The notes under the pieces were generated by a model. The model was not told the DNA's origin, made no database searches, and was given only the letters and a program-made list of their open reading frames with translations. A DNA stretch of 64,000 bases from Xaviernesmea rhizosphaerae (GTDB taxonomy: Bacteria; Pseudomonadota; Alphaproteobacteria; Rhizobiales; Rhizobiaceae), in NCBI RefSeq assembly GCF_001938945.1, contig NZ_MKIO01000020.1, positions 62,001 to 126,000 of the forward strand, in the 5' to 3' direction. Every line of letters starts with the position of its first letter. Within the stretch, counting starts at the first letter, position 1. Positions 42,309 through 52,341 of the stretch are shown here, piece by piece. The position numbers were made by a program, and so were the translations under genes.

Positions 42309-42783
42309 GGGCGAAACCGGCCTGAGCGAAGCCCGGTTCCGGGCCTTGGCGCAAGCCTATGGCGGCGAGATCGCCCGCTGGCCGGGCGCGGTGCAGGCGC
42401 AGGCGCGCGCCATGGCGGAGCGGGCGGAGCTGAGCGCCGTACTGGCCGAGGCGCGGGCGGTGGATGCCGCGCTCGACCGCTTCGCCCTTGCCCCGCCCGC
42501 GCCGGCGCTGGCCGCGCGCATCCTGCGGGAAACCGGCCGGGGGCATGCGCTGCGTCTGGCGATCAGGCGGGCGCTGATCGGCGCGGGGCTGCTGGGCGTG
42601 GGCCTTGCCGGCGGGCTGGCCGGGGCTGCGGCGGTGATGATCGCCGTGCCGCCGCCGGCTCTGACCGGTGAGGATGGCACCACCGTCTTCGGCATGCTGG
42701 CGCCGGATCTCGCCGCCGCCGATCTCAACCGGCCAGGCGCCTCCCCGCGTGACCCGGCCCCGGCCATGGAGAGAGAGCCATGA
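42298..42783 (+). CDS. Anti-sigma-factor-like membrane protein
   Basis: Protein of about 161 residues. The first 90 residues are a cytoplasmic helical part (LSEARFRALAQAYGGEIARWPG); one membrane helix follows (ALIGAGLLGVGLAGGLAGAAAVMIAV) and a short periplasmic tail. The ATG at 42298 or 42301 follows GAAGGGAG and overlaps the sigma-factor end. It has no zinc motif. The overlap with the sigma gene and the single helix support an anti-sigma role, but sequence identity is too low to be certain. Confidence 0.7.
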   Translation: MMREGETGLSEARFRALAQAYGGEIARWPGAVQAQARAMAERAELSAVLAEARAVDAALDRFALAPPAPALAARILRETGRGHALRLAIRRALIGAGLLGVGLAGGLAGAAAVMIAVPPPALTGEDGTTVFGMLAPDLAAADLNRPGASPRDPAPAMEREP

Positions 42784-43229
42784 GCGAGACAGGATTTCGC
42801 CGCCTCGTCCTGGGCCTTCTGGTGCTGAATGTTTTTCTCGTCAGCGCGCTGGCTGGCGCCGGTCTGTTCTATATCAACCGCGCGCCGCCGCCGTCCGGCG
42901 GCCGCCTGCCGCTGGCGGGCGAGGACCTGCCGCGCGAGACCCGCGCGGCCTTCCAGAAGGCGCTGTCCGATGCCCGCAGGGGTGCGCGCGCCACCACGCT
43001 CGCCGCGCAGCAGGCCCGCATCGAGGCCGCCGCGCTGATGGGACAGGAAACGCTCGACCGCGCAAGCCTCTCCGACGCGCTGGCCCGCGCGCGCGCGGCG
43101 GAGATGGCCGTGCGCGCCGCAGCCGAGGAAAAGGCCATCGACTTCGTCACCGACCTGCCGCTCGAAGACCGCCGCCGTCTCGCCCAGGGACTCATCCGCC
43201 GCGAGGCGCCGAAGCCGGCGGGGCGGTGA
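42780..43229 (+). CDS. Periplasmic heavy-metal-sensor-like protein (CnrX/CpxP-type)
   Basis: Membrane-anchored protein of 149 residues. One helix (LVLGLLVLNVFLVSALAGAGLFYI) is followed by a periplasmic, strongly helical Ala/Arg/Glu-rich domain (about residues 45-140), like the CnrX/Spy/CpxP sensor fold of PF13801. No His/Cys metal-binding cluster is seen, so what it senses is open. The start overlaps the anti-sigma gene (ATGA). Together with the sigma and anti-sigma genes it forms one signalling unit. Confidence 0.75.
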   Translation: MSETGFRRLVLGLLVLNVFLVSALAGAGLFYINRAPPPSGGRLPLAGEDLPRETRAAFQKALSDARRGARATTLAAQQARIEAAALMGQETLDRASLSDALARARAAEMAVRAAAEEKAIDFVTDLPLEDRRRLAQGLIRREAPKPAGR

Positions 43230-43368
43230 GTTTTCGCAGCGGCGCAGCCCTCACACCGCGTCCGCGCCTTGCAGGCATGTCCGCAGGGACGCCGGATCCT
43301 TTGGCGCCACAGGGGCGAGCGACAGAGGGCGGCCGGGGCGGTGCCCGGATCTGGCAGCCGTGCGAGGC

Positions 43369-44013
43369 TCACCCCATCGGCCGCAGGAGGCCGAGGCTTT
43401 CGGCCATGCGGATCAGGTCGGCCACGCTGTCGGCCTGCATCTTGCGCATGGCATGGCCGCGATGGACCTTGACGGTGATTTCGCTGAGGCCAAGCTCTCC
43501 GGCGATCTGCTTGTTCAGCCGTCCGAGCGCCACCAGCGCCATCACCTCGCGCTCGCGCGATGTCAGCGTCTGATAGCGCTCGCGCAGACTCGACAGCGCC
43601 TCGTCCTGGGCCTGGCGCGTGCGGTCACCTGCCAGCGCCTGCCTGATGGCATCGAGAAGGTCCTGTTCGCGGAAGGGCTTGAGCAGGAATTCGCTGGCGC
43701 CGGCCTTCATCGCCCTGACCGACATGGGCACGTCGCCATGGCCGCTGAGGAAGATCACCGGCACGGTCTCGGCCCGGCGCACAAGCTCGTCCTGGAAGTC
43801 CAGTCCGTTGGCGTCGGGCATGCGGATGTCGAGCACCAGGCAGCTCGGCCGGGCGCGGGGCAGGGCGGCGAGGAACTCCGCCGTCGAAGCGAAGCAGGCC
43901 GCGCGGTAGCCGACCGAGCGCAGCAGGCTGTCCAGCCCGTCACGCACGGACGGGTCGTCATCGACGACATAGACGGTCTGGGCCGCCGGTCGCGCGCTCT
44001 GTTCCTGGTTCAT
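43369..44013 (-). CDS. FixJ-like response regulator
   Basis: Regulator of 214 residues. The receiver domain has VYVVDDDPSV, the phosphoacceptor Asp62 in CLVLDIRMPDANGLDFQ and Lys in AGASEFLLKPFREQDL. The LuxR-type output domain has LTSREREVMALVALGRLNKQIAGELGLSEITVKVHRGHAMRK. The ATG at 44013 has GGAGAG upstream. The histidine kinase gene lies 170 bases upstream on the same strand and is almost surely the partner. The target genes are unknown. Confidence 0.9.
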   Translation of the reverse strand: MNQEQSARPAAQTVYVVDDDPSVRDGLDSLLRSVGYRAACFASTAEFLAALPRARPSCLVLDIRMPDANGLDFQDELVRRAETVPVIFLSGHGDVPMSVRAMKAGASEFLLKPFREQDLLDAIRQALAGDRTRQAQDEALSSLRERYQTLTSREREVMALVALGRLNKQIAGELGLSEITVKVHRGHAMRKMQADSVADLIRMAESLGLLRPMG

Positions 44014-44183
44014 CCCTGTGCTCTCCCTGCTGGCGCCCTCGGCCAGCGCGTGCCCCGTCCTTTTCGGCGAGGCGGGGCGCGGAGGCAAGGGCCTGCGGCG
44101 GCGGTGCAGGACGAATGGGACGCCTTCGTACTGGCTGGTGAAGCCTGTCGCGCGGCTGCCCGCGACCCCGAAGACAGACCGGA

Positions 44184-45263
44184 TCAGGCCGTTCCCGCCT
44201 CGCCCTGCGTTCGGACAGCCGGCAGGGTGAAGCCGAAGACGGCGCCGGTCGGATAGTTCGGCGCGGCATAGATCGTGCCGCCATGGGCCTCGACGATCGA
44301 GCGGCTGATGGCCAGCCCCATGCCCATGCCGGTCGGCTTGGTGGAGAAGAAGGCCTCGAACAGCCGCTGCTGCGCCTCGCCGCCAAGGCCCGTTCCGCTG
44401 TCGCGCACGCTCACCGTCACGCTTTTGCCGTCGCCGGCGGCGCTGACGAGGAGGTCGCGCTCCTCGGCCGGCCTCTCCGCCATGGCCTCGATGGCGTTCA
44501 GAACGAAGTTCAGCACCACCTGCTGCAGCTGTACCCGGTCGCCCATGACCTGCGGCAGCGCGTCGTCCAGCTCGGTGCGCAGGTGGATTTCGTTGCGGCG
44601 CAGCTCGCCGCGCATGACCGCCAGCGCCTCGGCCACCGTCTCCGTCAGGTCCAGCGGCTCCGCCTGCGGACCGGCGCGCGCCACCAGCCGGCGCACCCGG
44701 GCCACGACATCGCCCGCCCGGCCGGCGTCCGCGACGATCCGCGTCAGCGCGCGCCGGGCTTCCTCCTCATTGGGCGGGTCAGCCGAAAGCCAGCGCAGCG
44801 CCGCATTGCCATTGGCGGCAATGGCGGTCACCGGCTGGCTCACCTCATGGGCGATCGACGCGCTGAGCTCGCCCATCAGCATGATGCGCGACATGCGCGC
44901 GAGATCGCTCTGGGCGTGGCGGGCGCGCGCCTGCAGCCGCTCCAGCCGGACGGCGAGCCAGGTGCTGGCGCCGATGGCCAGCAGGCTGAGCGCGGCATTG
45001 GCGAGACCGGAATCGCGGTTGCCATGCCGGGTCAGTCCATAACTCGTCAGCGTCAGCACGATGCAGATGCCCGCCACCGTCAGGATCGCGCCCACCCGGC
45101 CGCTGCGCACCGCAAGCAGGATGACCACCACATGCAGCACCGCAAAGGCGATCTCCAGCTTGGTCAGCGTGTCCGCGACGAAGATCAGCCCGGCCATCAG
45201 CGTGATGGCCAGCCAGAGAAGCGGGCTTTCGCTGAGATAGCGGAGGAGTGCCGGTCTCGTCAT
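44184..45263 (-). CDS. Membrane-bound sensor histidine kinase
   Basis: Kinase of 359 residues. Four to five membrane helices (residues 12-105) make the sensor; the dimerisation site is His139 in LSASIAHEVSQPVTAIAAN; the ATPase has N-box NFVLNAIEAM, G1 DSGTGLG and G2 GMGMGLAISRSIVEAHGG. No PAS domain is present. ATG at 45263 with AGGAG. The HExxQP-type box and the FixJ-like partner place the pair near FixL/TodS-type systems. The signal cannot be read from the sequence. Confidence 0.9.
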   Translation of the reverse strand: MTRPALLRYLSESPLLWLAITLMAGLIFVADTLTKLEIAFAVLHVVVILLAVRSGRVGAILTVAGICIVLTLTSYGLTRHGNRDSGLANAALSLLAIGASTWLAVRLERLQARARHAQSDLARMSRIMLMGELSASIAHEVSQPVTAIAANGNAALRWLSADPPNEEEARRALTRIVADAGRAGDVVARVRRLVARAGPQAEPLDLTETVAEALAVMRGELRRNEIHLRTELDDALPQVMGDRVQLQQVVLNFVLNAIEAMAERPAEERDLLVSAAGDGKSVTVSVRDSGTGLGGEAQQRLFEAFFSTKPTGMGMGLAISRSIVEAHGGTIYAAPNYPTGAVFGFTLPAVRTQGEAGTA

Positions 45264-45542
45264 GCGCCTGTGCTCCTGTCGATCTCGTGCCGCCTGCCGA
45301 TCAACAAGGCTCATAACCTGACGCTGCCACGGCCGAAAGACCGCTTCCGGCTTTCGCTGGATGCCGCCTGCCTTTCGATGCTTCCTGTCGCGGCTTGGCC
45401 TTCAGTGGCAGGCAAAGAAAATGGGCGGGCGAACGGAGCCGCCAGCCGCATTTTGCCATCGACGACTGCCGCGATCGCCCCGAAATCCGGGGTCAGACGC
45501 GCTGTCGCGACGATCCGTGCTCGACGGCGGTGCCGGAGCAGA

Positions 45543-45552
45543 TTATCGATCA
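45543..45552 (+). promoter_or_regulatory. BioR-box-like site directly before the GntR gene
   Basis: TTATCGATCA lies three bases before the ATG at 45556 and differs from the two bioY operators (TTATCGATAA) by one base. A repressor bound here would block translation initiation or transcription, so this suggests autoregulation. Confidence 0.6.
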
Positions 45553-45555
45553 GGC

Positions 45556-46218
45556 ATGACCCAAGCCAAGGACGATCCCCTCGCCATGCGCATCAGCCGG
45601 GTGCTAGCCGAGCGCATTATTGCCGGCGCGCTCGCGCCGGGCGCGCGGCTGCGCCAGGGGCCGATCGCGGAGGAATTCGGGGCGAGCCACATGCCGGTGC
45701 GCGAGGCGTTTCGCCGGCTGGAATCACAGGGGCTGGTCGTCAGCGAGCCGCGCCGCGGCGTGCGTGTGGCCGGCTTCAGCCAGGCGGAGGTGAAGGAGGT
45801 GGCGGAGATGCGCGCGGCGCTCGAAGTGCTGGCCCTGCGCCATGCCGCCCCGCATCTGACCCGCGCCATTCTCGATGCGGCCGAGGAGGCGACGCGGGCG
45901 GGCGACCATGCCGGCGATGTCGAGGCCTGGGAAGAGGCCAACCGCCTGTTTCACCGCACGCTGCTGGCGCCCTGCGCCATGCCGCGCCTCCTGCGCACCA
46001 TCGACGATCTCCAGGCCGCCAGCGCCCGTTTCCTGTTTTCCGGCTGGCGGGCGGAATGGGAAGCGCCGACCGACCGCGACCACCGGGCGATTCTGGCGGC
46101 GCTCAGGGCCGGCAATGTCGATCTCGCCGCCCTGGTGCTGGGCCGCCATGTGCAATGGATCGGCCCACGCGGCCAGGATCAGGCCGGACGCCCGGCCGGG
46201 CGGCGCGCGGGGCCTTGA
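45556..46218 (+). CDS. bioR: GntR family regulator, BioR-like
   Basis: Regulator of 220 residues of the GntR/FCD class. The HTH is RISRVLAERIIAGALAPGARLRQGPIAEEFGASHMPVREAFRRLESQGLVVSEPRRG; the FCD part follows with ANRLFHRTLLAPCAMPRLLRTIDDL and DHRAILAALRAGN. The gene symbol rests on context: the adjacent bioY-bioB operon carries two TTATCGATAA operators and this gene has a near-copy at its own start. BioR of Agrobacterium and Brucella is a GntR-type biotin repressor with a box recalled as TTATMKATAA, which these sites satisfy. The effector is not proven. Confidence 0.78.
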   Translation: MTQAKDDPLAMRISRVLAERIIAGALAPGARLRQGPIAEEFGASHMPVREAFRRLESQGLVVSEPRRGVRVAGFSQAEVKEVAEMRAALEVLALRHAAPHLTRAILDAAEEATRAGDHAGDVEAWEEANRLFHRTLLAPCAMPRLLRTIDDLQAASARFLFSGWRAEWEAPTDRDHRAILAALRAGNVDLAALVLGRHVQWIGPRGQDQAGRPAGRRAGP

Positions 46219-46601
46219 AGCGGCGCGCCTTTCCCGCTCCTCGACCCTCCCGCGTTTTCCGCGATAACGCCTGTCCTCCTCCCAGGCTGCCGATGTTGAT
46301 GACGCGGCGGCAAAGGCCTGCCGCATGGTCTGGGCAGCCGGCCGACTGGCGCGGAGGTTAGGTCAGGTGGCCTTTACCGTTTCTTTTCGCCACCATCGGG
46401 TGACCGGCCGAAACCGGCTGCTGCTTTGCATCCCGCGAACGAGGGAGCCGCCGACGTTCCTGTTGGTGGGGAGTTGGCGGTGGGTGGCGATTGTCCTGCC
46501 TTCCGCAAACCGCCGATCGGGCAGTTTCAGAGCCCTGTACCCGGTCCAGCTGTTCCGGCAGGCCTGGAGCCTAGCCGGGAGAAAGCTCATCTTTCAAAAA
46601 A
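46219..46601. other. Intergenic region between bioR-like gene and bioY promoter
   Basis: About 380 bases of GC-rich sequence with no recognisable gene, RNA or repeat. Some frames read open for 100 codons but look accidental. The first BioR operator at 46602 starts the bioY promoter region. Confidence 0.55.
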
Positions 46602-46611
46602 TTATCGATAA
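46602..46611 (+). promoter_or_regulatory. BioR operator 1 of bioY-bioB
   Basis: Perfect palindrome TTATCGATAA, matching the biotin repressor box known in alphaproteobacteria. It lies 91 bases before the bioY ATG, just upstream of a second copy in an AT-rich region. Confidence 0.75.
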
Positions 46612-46674
46612 TTATTTGATCCTCTCTTGCGATCGATGTTCATCTATGGATTCATCAGGCGATAGAATCAAAAA

Positions 46675-46684
46675 TTATCGATAA
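46675..46684 (+). promoter_or_regulatory. BioR operator 2 of bioY-bioB
   Basis: Second TTATCGATAA, ending 17 bases before the bioY ATG at 46702. Spacing between the two operators is 73 bases (about seven helical turns), so both could be bound on the same face of the DNA. Confidence 0.75.
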
Positions 46685-46701
46685 TATTGAAAGGATGCCC
46701 G

Positions 46702-47265
46702 ATGACTGCCCTGAACACCCGCCTGCTCGAAAGCCGCCCGCGCGGTCTGCGCGCCGTTCTCACCCTGGCGCTCGGCGTCTCGATGATGACGCTTGCCGCC
46801 AAGGTGCAGATCCCCTTCTGGCCGGTGCCGATGACGCTGCATCTGGCGGCGGTGATGGCCTTTGCCGTTCTTTTGGGCCCGCAGCGGGCCGTGGCGATCT
46901 TCCTCGCCTATCTCGCAGCCGGGGCCGCCGGCCTGCCGGTGTTTTCGGGCACGCCGGAGCGCGGCATCGGGCTGGCCTATATGGCCGGACCGACGGGCGG
47001 CTATCTCGCTGGCTTTCTGATCGCCTCGGCGCTGACGGGGTGGCTCGCGGCCGGGCGCGGTATGATCGGGCGGATCGGCGCCATGCTGGCGGGGCTTGCC
47101 GTGATCTATGCCTGCGGCGCGTCCTGGCTGGCGCTGTTCGTGCCTGCGGAAAAGGTCATGGCCATCGGCGTCGTGCCGTTCCTTCCTGGCGATCTCGTCA
47201 AGATCGCGCTCGTGGCCTGTGGCGCCGCGCTTCTGAGCCGGGGCAAGCAGAAGGATCGCGGCTGA
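46702..47265 (+). CDS. bioY: Biotin uptake protein BioY
   Basis: Substrate-binding membrane subunit of biotin uptake, 187 residues and about six helices. Family features are [22 protein letters not shown] near residues 25-45, which form the biotin site, and [10 protein letters not shown] with [14 protein letters not shown] in the middle. The ATG at 46702 follows AAAGGA. No energy-coupling bioM/bioN genes are in view, so it may work alone or with a shared module. The stop overlaps the bioB start (TGATG). Both are expected to be repressed by biotin through the two BioR boxes. Confidence 0.94.
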   Translation: MTALNTRLLESRPRGLRAVLTLALGVSMMTLAAKVQIPFWPVPMTLHLAAVMAFAVLLGPQRAVAIFLAYLAAGAAGLPVFSGTPERGIGLAYMAGPTGGYLAGFLIASALTGWLAAGRGMIGRIGAMLAGLAVIYACGASWLALFVPAEKVMAIGVVPFLPGDLVKIALVACGAALLSRGKQKDRG

Positions 47266-48263
47266 TGGCGGGGCCTGACGGAACGCTGCGCTGCGACTGG
47301 AGCGTGGCCGAGATCGCCGCGCTCCATGATCTGCCGCTTCTGGAGCTGGTGGGCCGCGCCAATGCGGTGCACCGCGCCCATCACGACCCCAACCATGTGC
47401 AGAAGGCGAGCCTGCTCTCGATCAAGACCGGCGGATGTCCGGAAAACTGCGGCTATTGCCCGCAATCGGCCCATCATCGCGAGGTCAAGCTGACGCGCGA
47501 CCGGCTGATGGCGCCGCAAAAGGTGCTGGCTGAAGCGACGGCGGCGCGCGAGGCCGGGGCGGAGCGCTTCTGTATGGGTGCCGCGTGGCGGGAGGTGCGT
47601 GACGGGCCGGATTTCGATGCGGTGGTGGAGATGGTCAAGGGCGTGCGCGGGCTGGGCATGGAGGCTTGCGTCACACTCGGCATGCTGAAAGCGCATCAGG
47701 CCGCGCGGCTGGCCGAGGCCGGGCTGACGGCCTATAACCACAATCTCGACACCGGCCCGGATTTCTACCCCCAGATCGTCACCACCCGCACCTATCAGGA
47801 GCGGCTGGATACGCTGGCGACCGTCAGGGCGCAGGGCATCGCGCTGTGCAGCGGCGGCATCATCGGTATGGGCGAGACGGTGCGTGACCGCGCGGCGATG
47901 CTGCAGGTGCTGGCCGCTCTCGATCCGCATCCCGAAAGCGTGCCGATCAATGCGCTCGTGCCGGTGGCCGGCACGCCGCTTGCCAATCGTCCGCCGGTGG
48001 ACCCCTTGGATCTGGTGCGTATGGTCGCCACCGCGCGGCTGACCATGCCCCGGTCGATCGTCCGCTTGTCCGCCGGGCGAGCCAGTCTGACGCGGGAGGC
48101 GCAGATCCTCTGCCTGATCGCCGGCGCCAATTCGATCTTCTATGGCGATACGCTGCTGACCACGCCCAATGCCGGGATCAGCGCCGATGCCGCGCTGATG
48201 GCGGCCATCGGCCCGCGCATGCGCGACGACGAAGACTGCCAAGCCACGCAGGCCGCAGAGTAA
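47265..48263 (+). CDS. bioB: Biotin synthase BioB
   Basis: Radical-SAM enzyme of 332 residues that inserts sulfur into dethiobiotin. The [4Fe-4S] motif CxxxCxxC is in [13 protein letters not shown]; the cluster-2 ligands include Cys residues in [10 protein letters not shown] and EACVTLG and the Arg in VRLSAGR. The C-terminus is normal ([17 protein letters not shown]). It is translationally coupled to bioY through TGATG. No other biotin biosynthesis genes are in this window. A terminator follows the stop. Confidence 0.96.
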   Translation: MAGPDGTLRCDWSVAEIAALHDLPLLELVGRANAVHRAHHDPNHVQKASLLSIKTGGCPENCGYCPQSAHHREVKLTRDRLMAPQKVLAEATAAREAGAERFCMGAAWREVRDGPDFDAVVEMVKGVRGLGMEACVTLGMLKAHQAARLAEAGLTAYNHNLDTGPDFYPQIVTTRTYQERLDTLATVRAQGIALCSGGIIGMGETVRDRAAMLQVLAALDPHPESVPINALVPVAGTPLANRPPVDPLDLVRMVATARLTMPRSIVRLSAGRASLTREAQILCLIAGANSIFYGDTLLTTPNAGISADAALMAAIGPRMRDDEDCQATQAAE

Positions 48264-48277
48264 GACCAGAAACAGGA

Positions 48278-48303
48278 CGCCGGGCCTTCCTCAAGGCCCG
48301 GCG
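48278..48303. terminator. Bidirectional terminator between bioB and the ABC ATPase gene
   Basis: GCCGGGCCTT (48279-48288) pairs perfectly with AAGGCCCGGC (48293-48302) around CCTC. Its place between two convergent genes supports a shared terminator. Confidence 0.7.
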
Positions 48304-48327
48304 CTTCGATGTCAGCAGCGAACCTGG

Positions 48328-49680
<1,353 letters not shown>

Positions 49681-49718
49681 GGATCGAACTCCTGGAAGTG
49701 GCAGGCGGAAGGATGCGC

Positions 49719-51476
49719 TCAGTTGATGCGCATGCGCTTCTCGGCAAAAACGGTGAGAGGGCGCCAGAGCACGCGGTTGAACAGGGTGACGAACAGCGAC
49801 ATGACGGCGATGCCGAGGATGACGCGGGGGAAGTCTCCGGCCTCCGTGGCCTTGGCGATATAGGCGCCGAGGCCGAAGGCCTCGATCTTGGTGTTGCCCC
49901 AGCTCGCCACCTCGGCGACGATGCTGGCATTCCACGAGCCGCCCGACGCCGTCAGCGCGCCGGTGATGTAATAGGGGAAGATGCCGGGCAGGATCACCCG
50001 CCGCCACCAGGTCCAGGAGCGCAGGCGATAGACCGCCGCGGCCTCCCGCAGATCGGAGGGGAAGGCGCTGGCCCCAGCGATCACGTTGAAGAGAATGTAC
50101 CATTGCGTGCCCAGCACCATCAGCGGCGAGAGCCAGATGTTCGGGCTCGCCCCGGTGGAGACGATGGCCAGCACTGCCACGGGAAAGAGCACATTGGCCG
50201 GGAAGGCGGCGAGGAACTGCGCCACCGGCTGCACCTTCTGCGCAACGTGCGGCCGAAGCCCGATCCACACGCCGAGTGGCACCCAGATCACGCTGGCCAG
50301 CGCGATCAGCACGATGACGCGCACGAGCGTGGCGAGACCGCCGGCAAAGGCCTGGCCCAGATCGGCCCAGCCGAGGCTGGCGCTGACATAGGTCACCAGG
50401 CTCCACACGCCCCAGATGCCGAGCGCGCCGACCGCGCCGAACCAGAGGATGTCGAACAGCCGGCTCAGGTCGCGGCCCTTCTGCCTGACGGAGGCGGGCA
50501 GCGCCGGCACCGGCAGGCGCAGCATCATCAGCCCATCCCACAGCCCGGCGAGCGGCGCGGTGAGGATGCGCAGGAAGCGGGTGCGGCGGATCAGGTCGTA
50601 GACCCAGGAGCCGGGGCGCTGACCGCTGGCCGTCTGCTCGAAGCGGAACTTGTCGGCCCAGGCGACGATCGGGCGGAAGATCAGCTGGTCATAAAGCAGG
50701 ATGACGACGCCCATGGCCAGGACCGCCCAGGCGACCGCCTTGAAATCCTGCCGGTCGATGGCCACCGCCAGCCAGGAGCCGAGCCCCGGAAGCTGCACCG
50801 TGGTGTTGCCCACGGTGATCGCCTCGGACGCGACGACGAAGAACCAGCCGCCGGACATGGACATCATCGTGTTCCAGACGAGACCCGGCGCGGCGAAAGG
50901 CGCTTCCAGCCGCCAGAAGCGCTGCCAGGCCGAGAGCCGGAAGCCCCGGCAGACCTCGTCCAGATCGCGCGGCGCGGTGCGCAGCGACTGGTAGAAGGAG
51001 AAGGTCATGTTCCAGGCCTGGCTGGTGAACAGCGCGAAGATCGAGGCGCATTCCGCCCCCATCTGGCTGCCGGGAAACAGGCCGATGAAGAAGGTGACCG
51101 TGAAGGTGAGGAAGCCGAGAACGGGCACGGACTGGAGAATGTCGAGCGCGGGCACGATCAGCATTTCCGCCCGGCGGCTCTTGGCGGCCATGGTGGCGAC
51201 GATGAAGGTGAAGAGCAGCGAGGCGACGATGGCCGCCAGCATGCGCAGCGTGGTGCGAAGCGCATATTCGGGCAGGCGTGCGGGATCGAGCGAGATCGGA
51301 TCGCCGGCCAGCACGTTCATCGGTGCGCGCATTTCCGCTACGCCATGCGCAGCGAGCGCGCCGAGCGCGATGACGAAGGCGATGGCGATCAGGTCATAGA
51401 GATTGGGCAGGAGCCGGCTGCGCGACAGCGCGGCCATATCGCTCTGCGCCGGGCGGTCGAGGGAGTGGAACACCAT
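49719..51476 (-). CDS. NitT/TauT-type ABC transporter with two fused permease domains
   Basis: Permease of 585 residues with two BPD_transp_1 units, about twelve helices. The first unit is near residues 70-270 (RTTLRMLAAIVASLLFTFIVATMAAK, then the EAA region of GFRLSAWQRFWRLEAPFAAPGLV); the second is at 385-560 (TLVRVIVLIALASVIWVPLGVWIGLRPHV and AAAVYRLRSWTWWRRVILPGIFPYYITG). The fusion replaces the usual pair of separate permeases. The ATG at 51476 has GAGGTG near. It precedes the ATPase gene by 38 bases on the same strand. No binding protein is associated. Confidence 0.9.
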   Translation of the reverse strand: MVFHSLDRPAQSDMAALSRSRLLPNLYDLIAIAFVIALGALAAHGVAEMRAPMNVLAGDPISLDPARLPEYALRTTLRMLAAIVASLLFTFIVATMAAKSRRAEMLIVPALDILQSVPVLGFLTFTVTFFIGLFPGSQMGAECASIFALFTSQAWNMTFSFYQSLRTAPRDLDEVCRGFRLSAWQRFWRLEAPFAAPGLVWNTMMSMSGGWFFVVASEAITVGNTTVQLPGLGSWLAVAIDRQDFKAVAWAVLAMGVVILLYDQLIFRPIVAWADKFRFEQTASGQRPGSWVYDLIRRTRFLRILTAPLAGLWDGLMMLRLPVPALPASVRQKGRDLSRLFDILWFGAVGALGIWGVWSLVTYVSASLGWADLGQAFAGGLATLVRVIVLIALASVIWVPLGVWIGLRPHVAQKVQPVAQFLAAFPANVLFPVAVLAIVSTGASPNIWLSPLMVLGTQWYILFNVIAGASAFPSDLREAAAVYRLRSWTWWRRVILPGIFPYYITGALTASGGSWNASIVAEVASWGNTKIEAFGLGAYIAKATEAGDFPRVILGIAVMSLFVTLFNRVLWRPLTVFAEKRMRIN

Positions 51477-51742
51477 GGGAGGCACCTCGTGAAGACGGGG
51501 CGGGGGAAACGCCGCCGGCGCCGGGGGAGGACCGGCAGGCGGCGGGGACGGACGCGGTGCCGCAGAGAGGTTTGAGGTCTCCTGCGGCGGCCGGGAGGAA
51601 AGCGGACGCGCACGGCGGATGCCTTCGGGAGGTATGCGCCGGGGCCGGGGATGGGTCGCCGGCCGCTTCTGTGCGACCGGAGGGACGGTGAAGCAGGGCC
51701 TTCGGATCGCGTCGCGAGGCGGCAATCGGCAGGGTCCGCGCG

Positions 51743-51764
51743 GCAGGCAGGCAATCCTGCCTGC
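51743..51764. other. Hairpin in the leader of the ABC permease gene
   Basis: GCAGGCAGG (51743-51751) and CCTGCCTGC (51756-51764) are perfectly complementary around CAAT. It lies about 270 bases upstream of the permease start, in the leader transcribed leftward. No U-run follows. Confidence 0.6.
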
Positions 51765-51792
51765 TGCCCTCATGGGCGGTGCGGGACGCGAG

Positions 51793-51842
51793 GCCGTTGC
51801 TGACCGGCGCCGGGATCATCCCCGGCGGCGGTCGGCAACGGC
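51793..51842. other. Long imperfect hairpin after the small ORF
   Basis: Arms of about 22 bases pair with three mismatches, starting GCCGTTGC and closing GGCAACGGC, around ATCATC. It starts a few bases beyond the stop of the small protein at 51847 on its coding strand, where it could end transcription or protect the message. Confidence 0.55.
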
Positions 51843-51846
51843 CCGA

Positions 51847-52077
51847 TCAGGCCGCCTGCGGCAGACGCGCAAGCGGTTCCTCGGCCTCGTTGTCGTTCTG
51901 GCCGCCGGTTTCGCGGCTCCAGCGGCAGACGAGCCGGCCGGTGGCGGCATCCCGGTGCCAGGTGGCGCGCAGGACGGGGCGTTCGCGAGCGGGAGCAGCG
52001 CCGACGGGCAGGCCGAAGCCGGGCAGGGCGCGGGCGAAGAGGGCGCGGGGACCGCGCAGGAAGAGGGTTACGTTCAT
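51847..52077 (-). CDS. Small hypothetical protein, 76 residues
   Basis: The ATG at 52077 has GAGGTGA six bases in front. The protein begins MNVTLFLRGPRALFARALPGFG, then PVLRATWHRDAATGRLVCRWS, and ends with an acidic EAEEPLARLPQAA. The WHRDAATGRLVCRW segment resembles a pattern I have met in small rhizobial proteins, but I cannot name a family. It sits on the same strand, about 370 bases before the ABC permease gene, with hairpins on both sides, so it may be the first gene of that unit. Confidence 0.65.
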   Translation of the reverse strand: MNVTLFLRGPRALFARALPGFGLPVGAAPARERPVLRATWHRDAATGRLVCRWSRETGGQNDNEAEEPLARLPQAA

Positions 52078-52341
52078 GGCTCACCTCATGGGGGACCGCT
52101 CTGGCGATCCCCTGGCGCCTGAGGCGAGCCGAAGCGGCTCAGGCGGCGCGGGAAGGGCCGGAGACGGACCAGTCACTGGGCATTGTGTGAACCGTCCGGC
52201 AGCCTTGCGAAAAGGCCGGGGCCGGACGGCGGCGACTATCGCTGTCCATCGGAGTGCTTTGTCAGGTTGATCGGAGATCGACGGGCAAAGGCCGCGTCGA
52301 CAGAAGCCTCATCTCACAGGGGGCGCCGCGGATCAATCGCG
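52078..52341 (-). other. Structured leader before the small protein
   Basis: Between the palindrome at 52342 and the ATG at 52077 are three hairpins: 52091-52112 (GGGGACCGC with GCGATCCCC), 52118-52143 (CCTGAG with CTCAGG) and 52192-52229 (CCGTCCGGC with GCCGGACGG). The first one ends about 13 bases before the start codon. The leader may be an attenuator or riboswitch-like element, but it fits no consensus I know. Confidence 0.4.

Noticed and set aside
49698-51575. A 625-codon plus-strand frame opposite the fused permease
   Set aside because: It is antisense to a multi-helix membrane protein and low-complexity.
51477-52077. Guanidine (ykkC) or manganese (yybP-ykoY) riboswitch before the NitT-type transporter
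   Set aside because: Hairpins are present but the conserved loop sequences of those classes are not seen.
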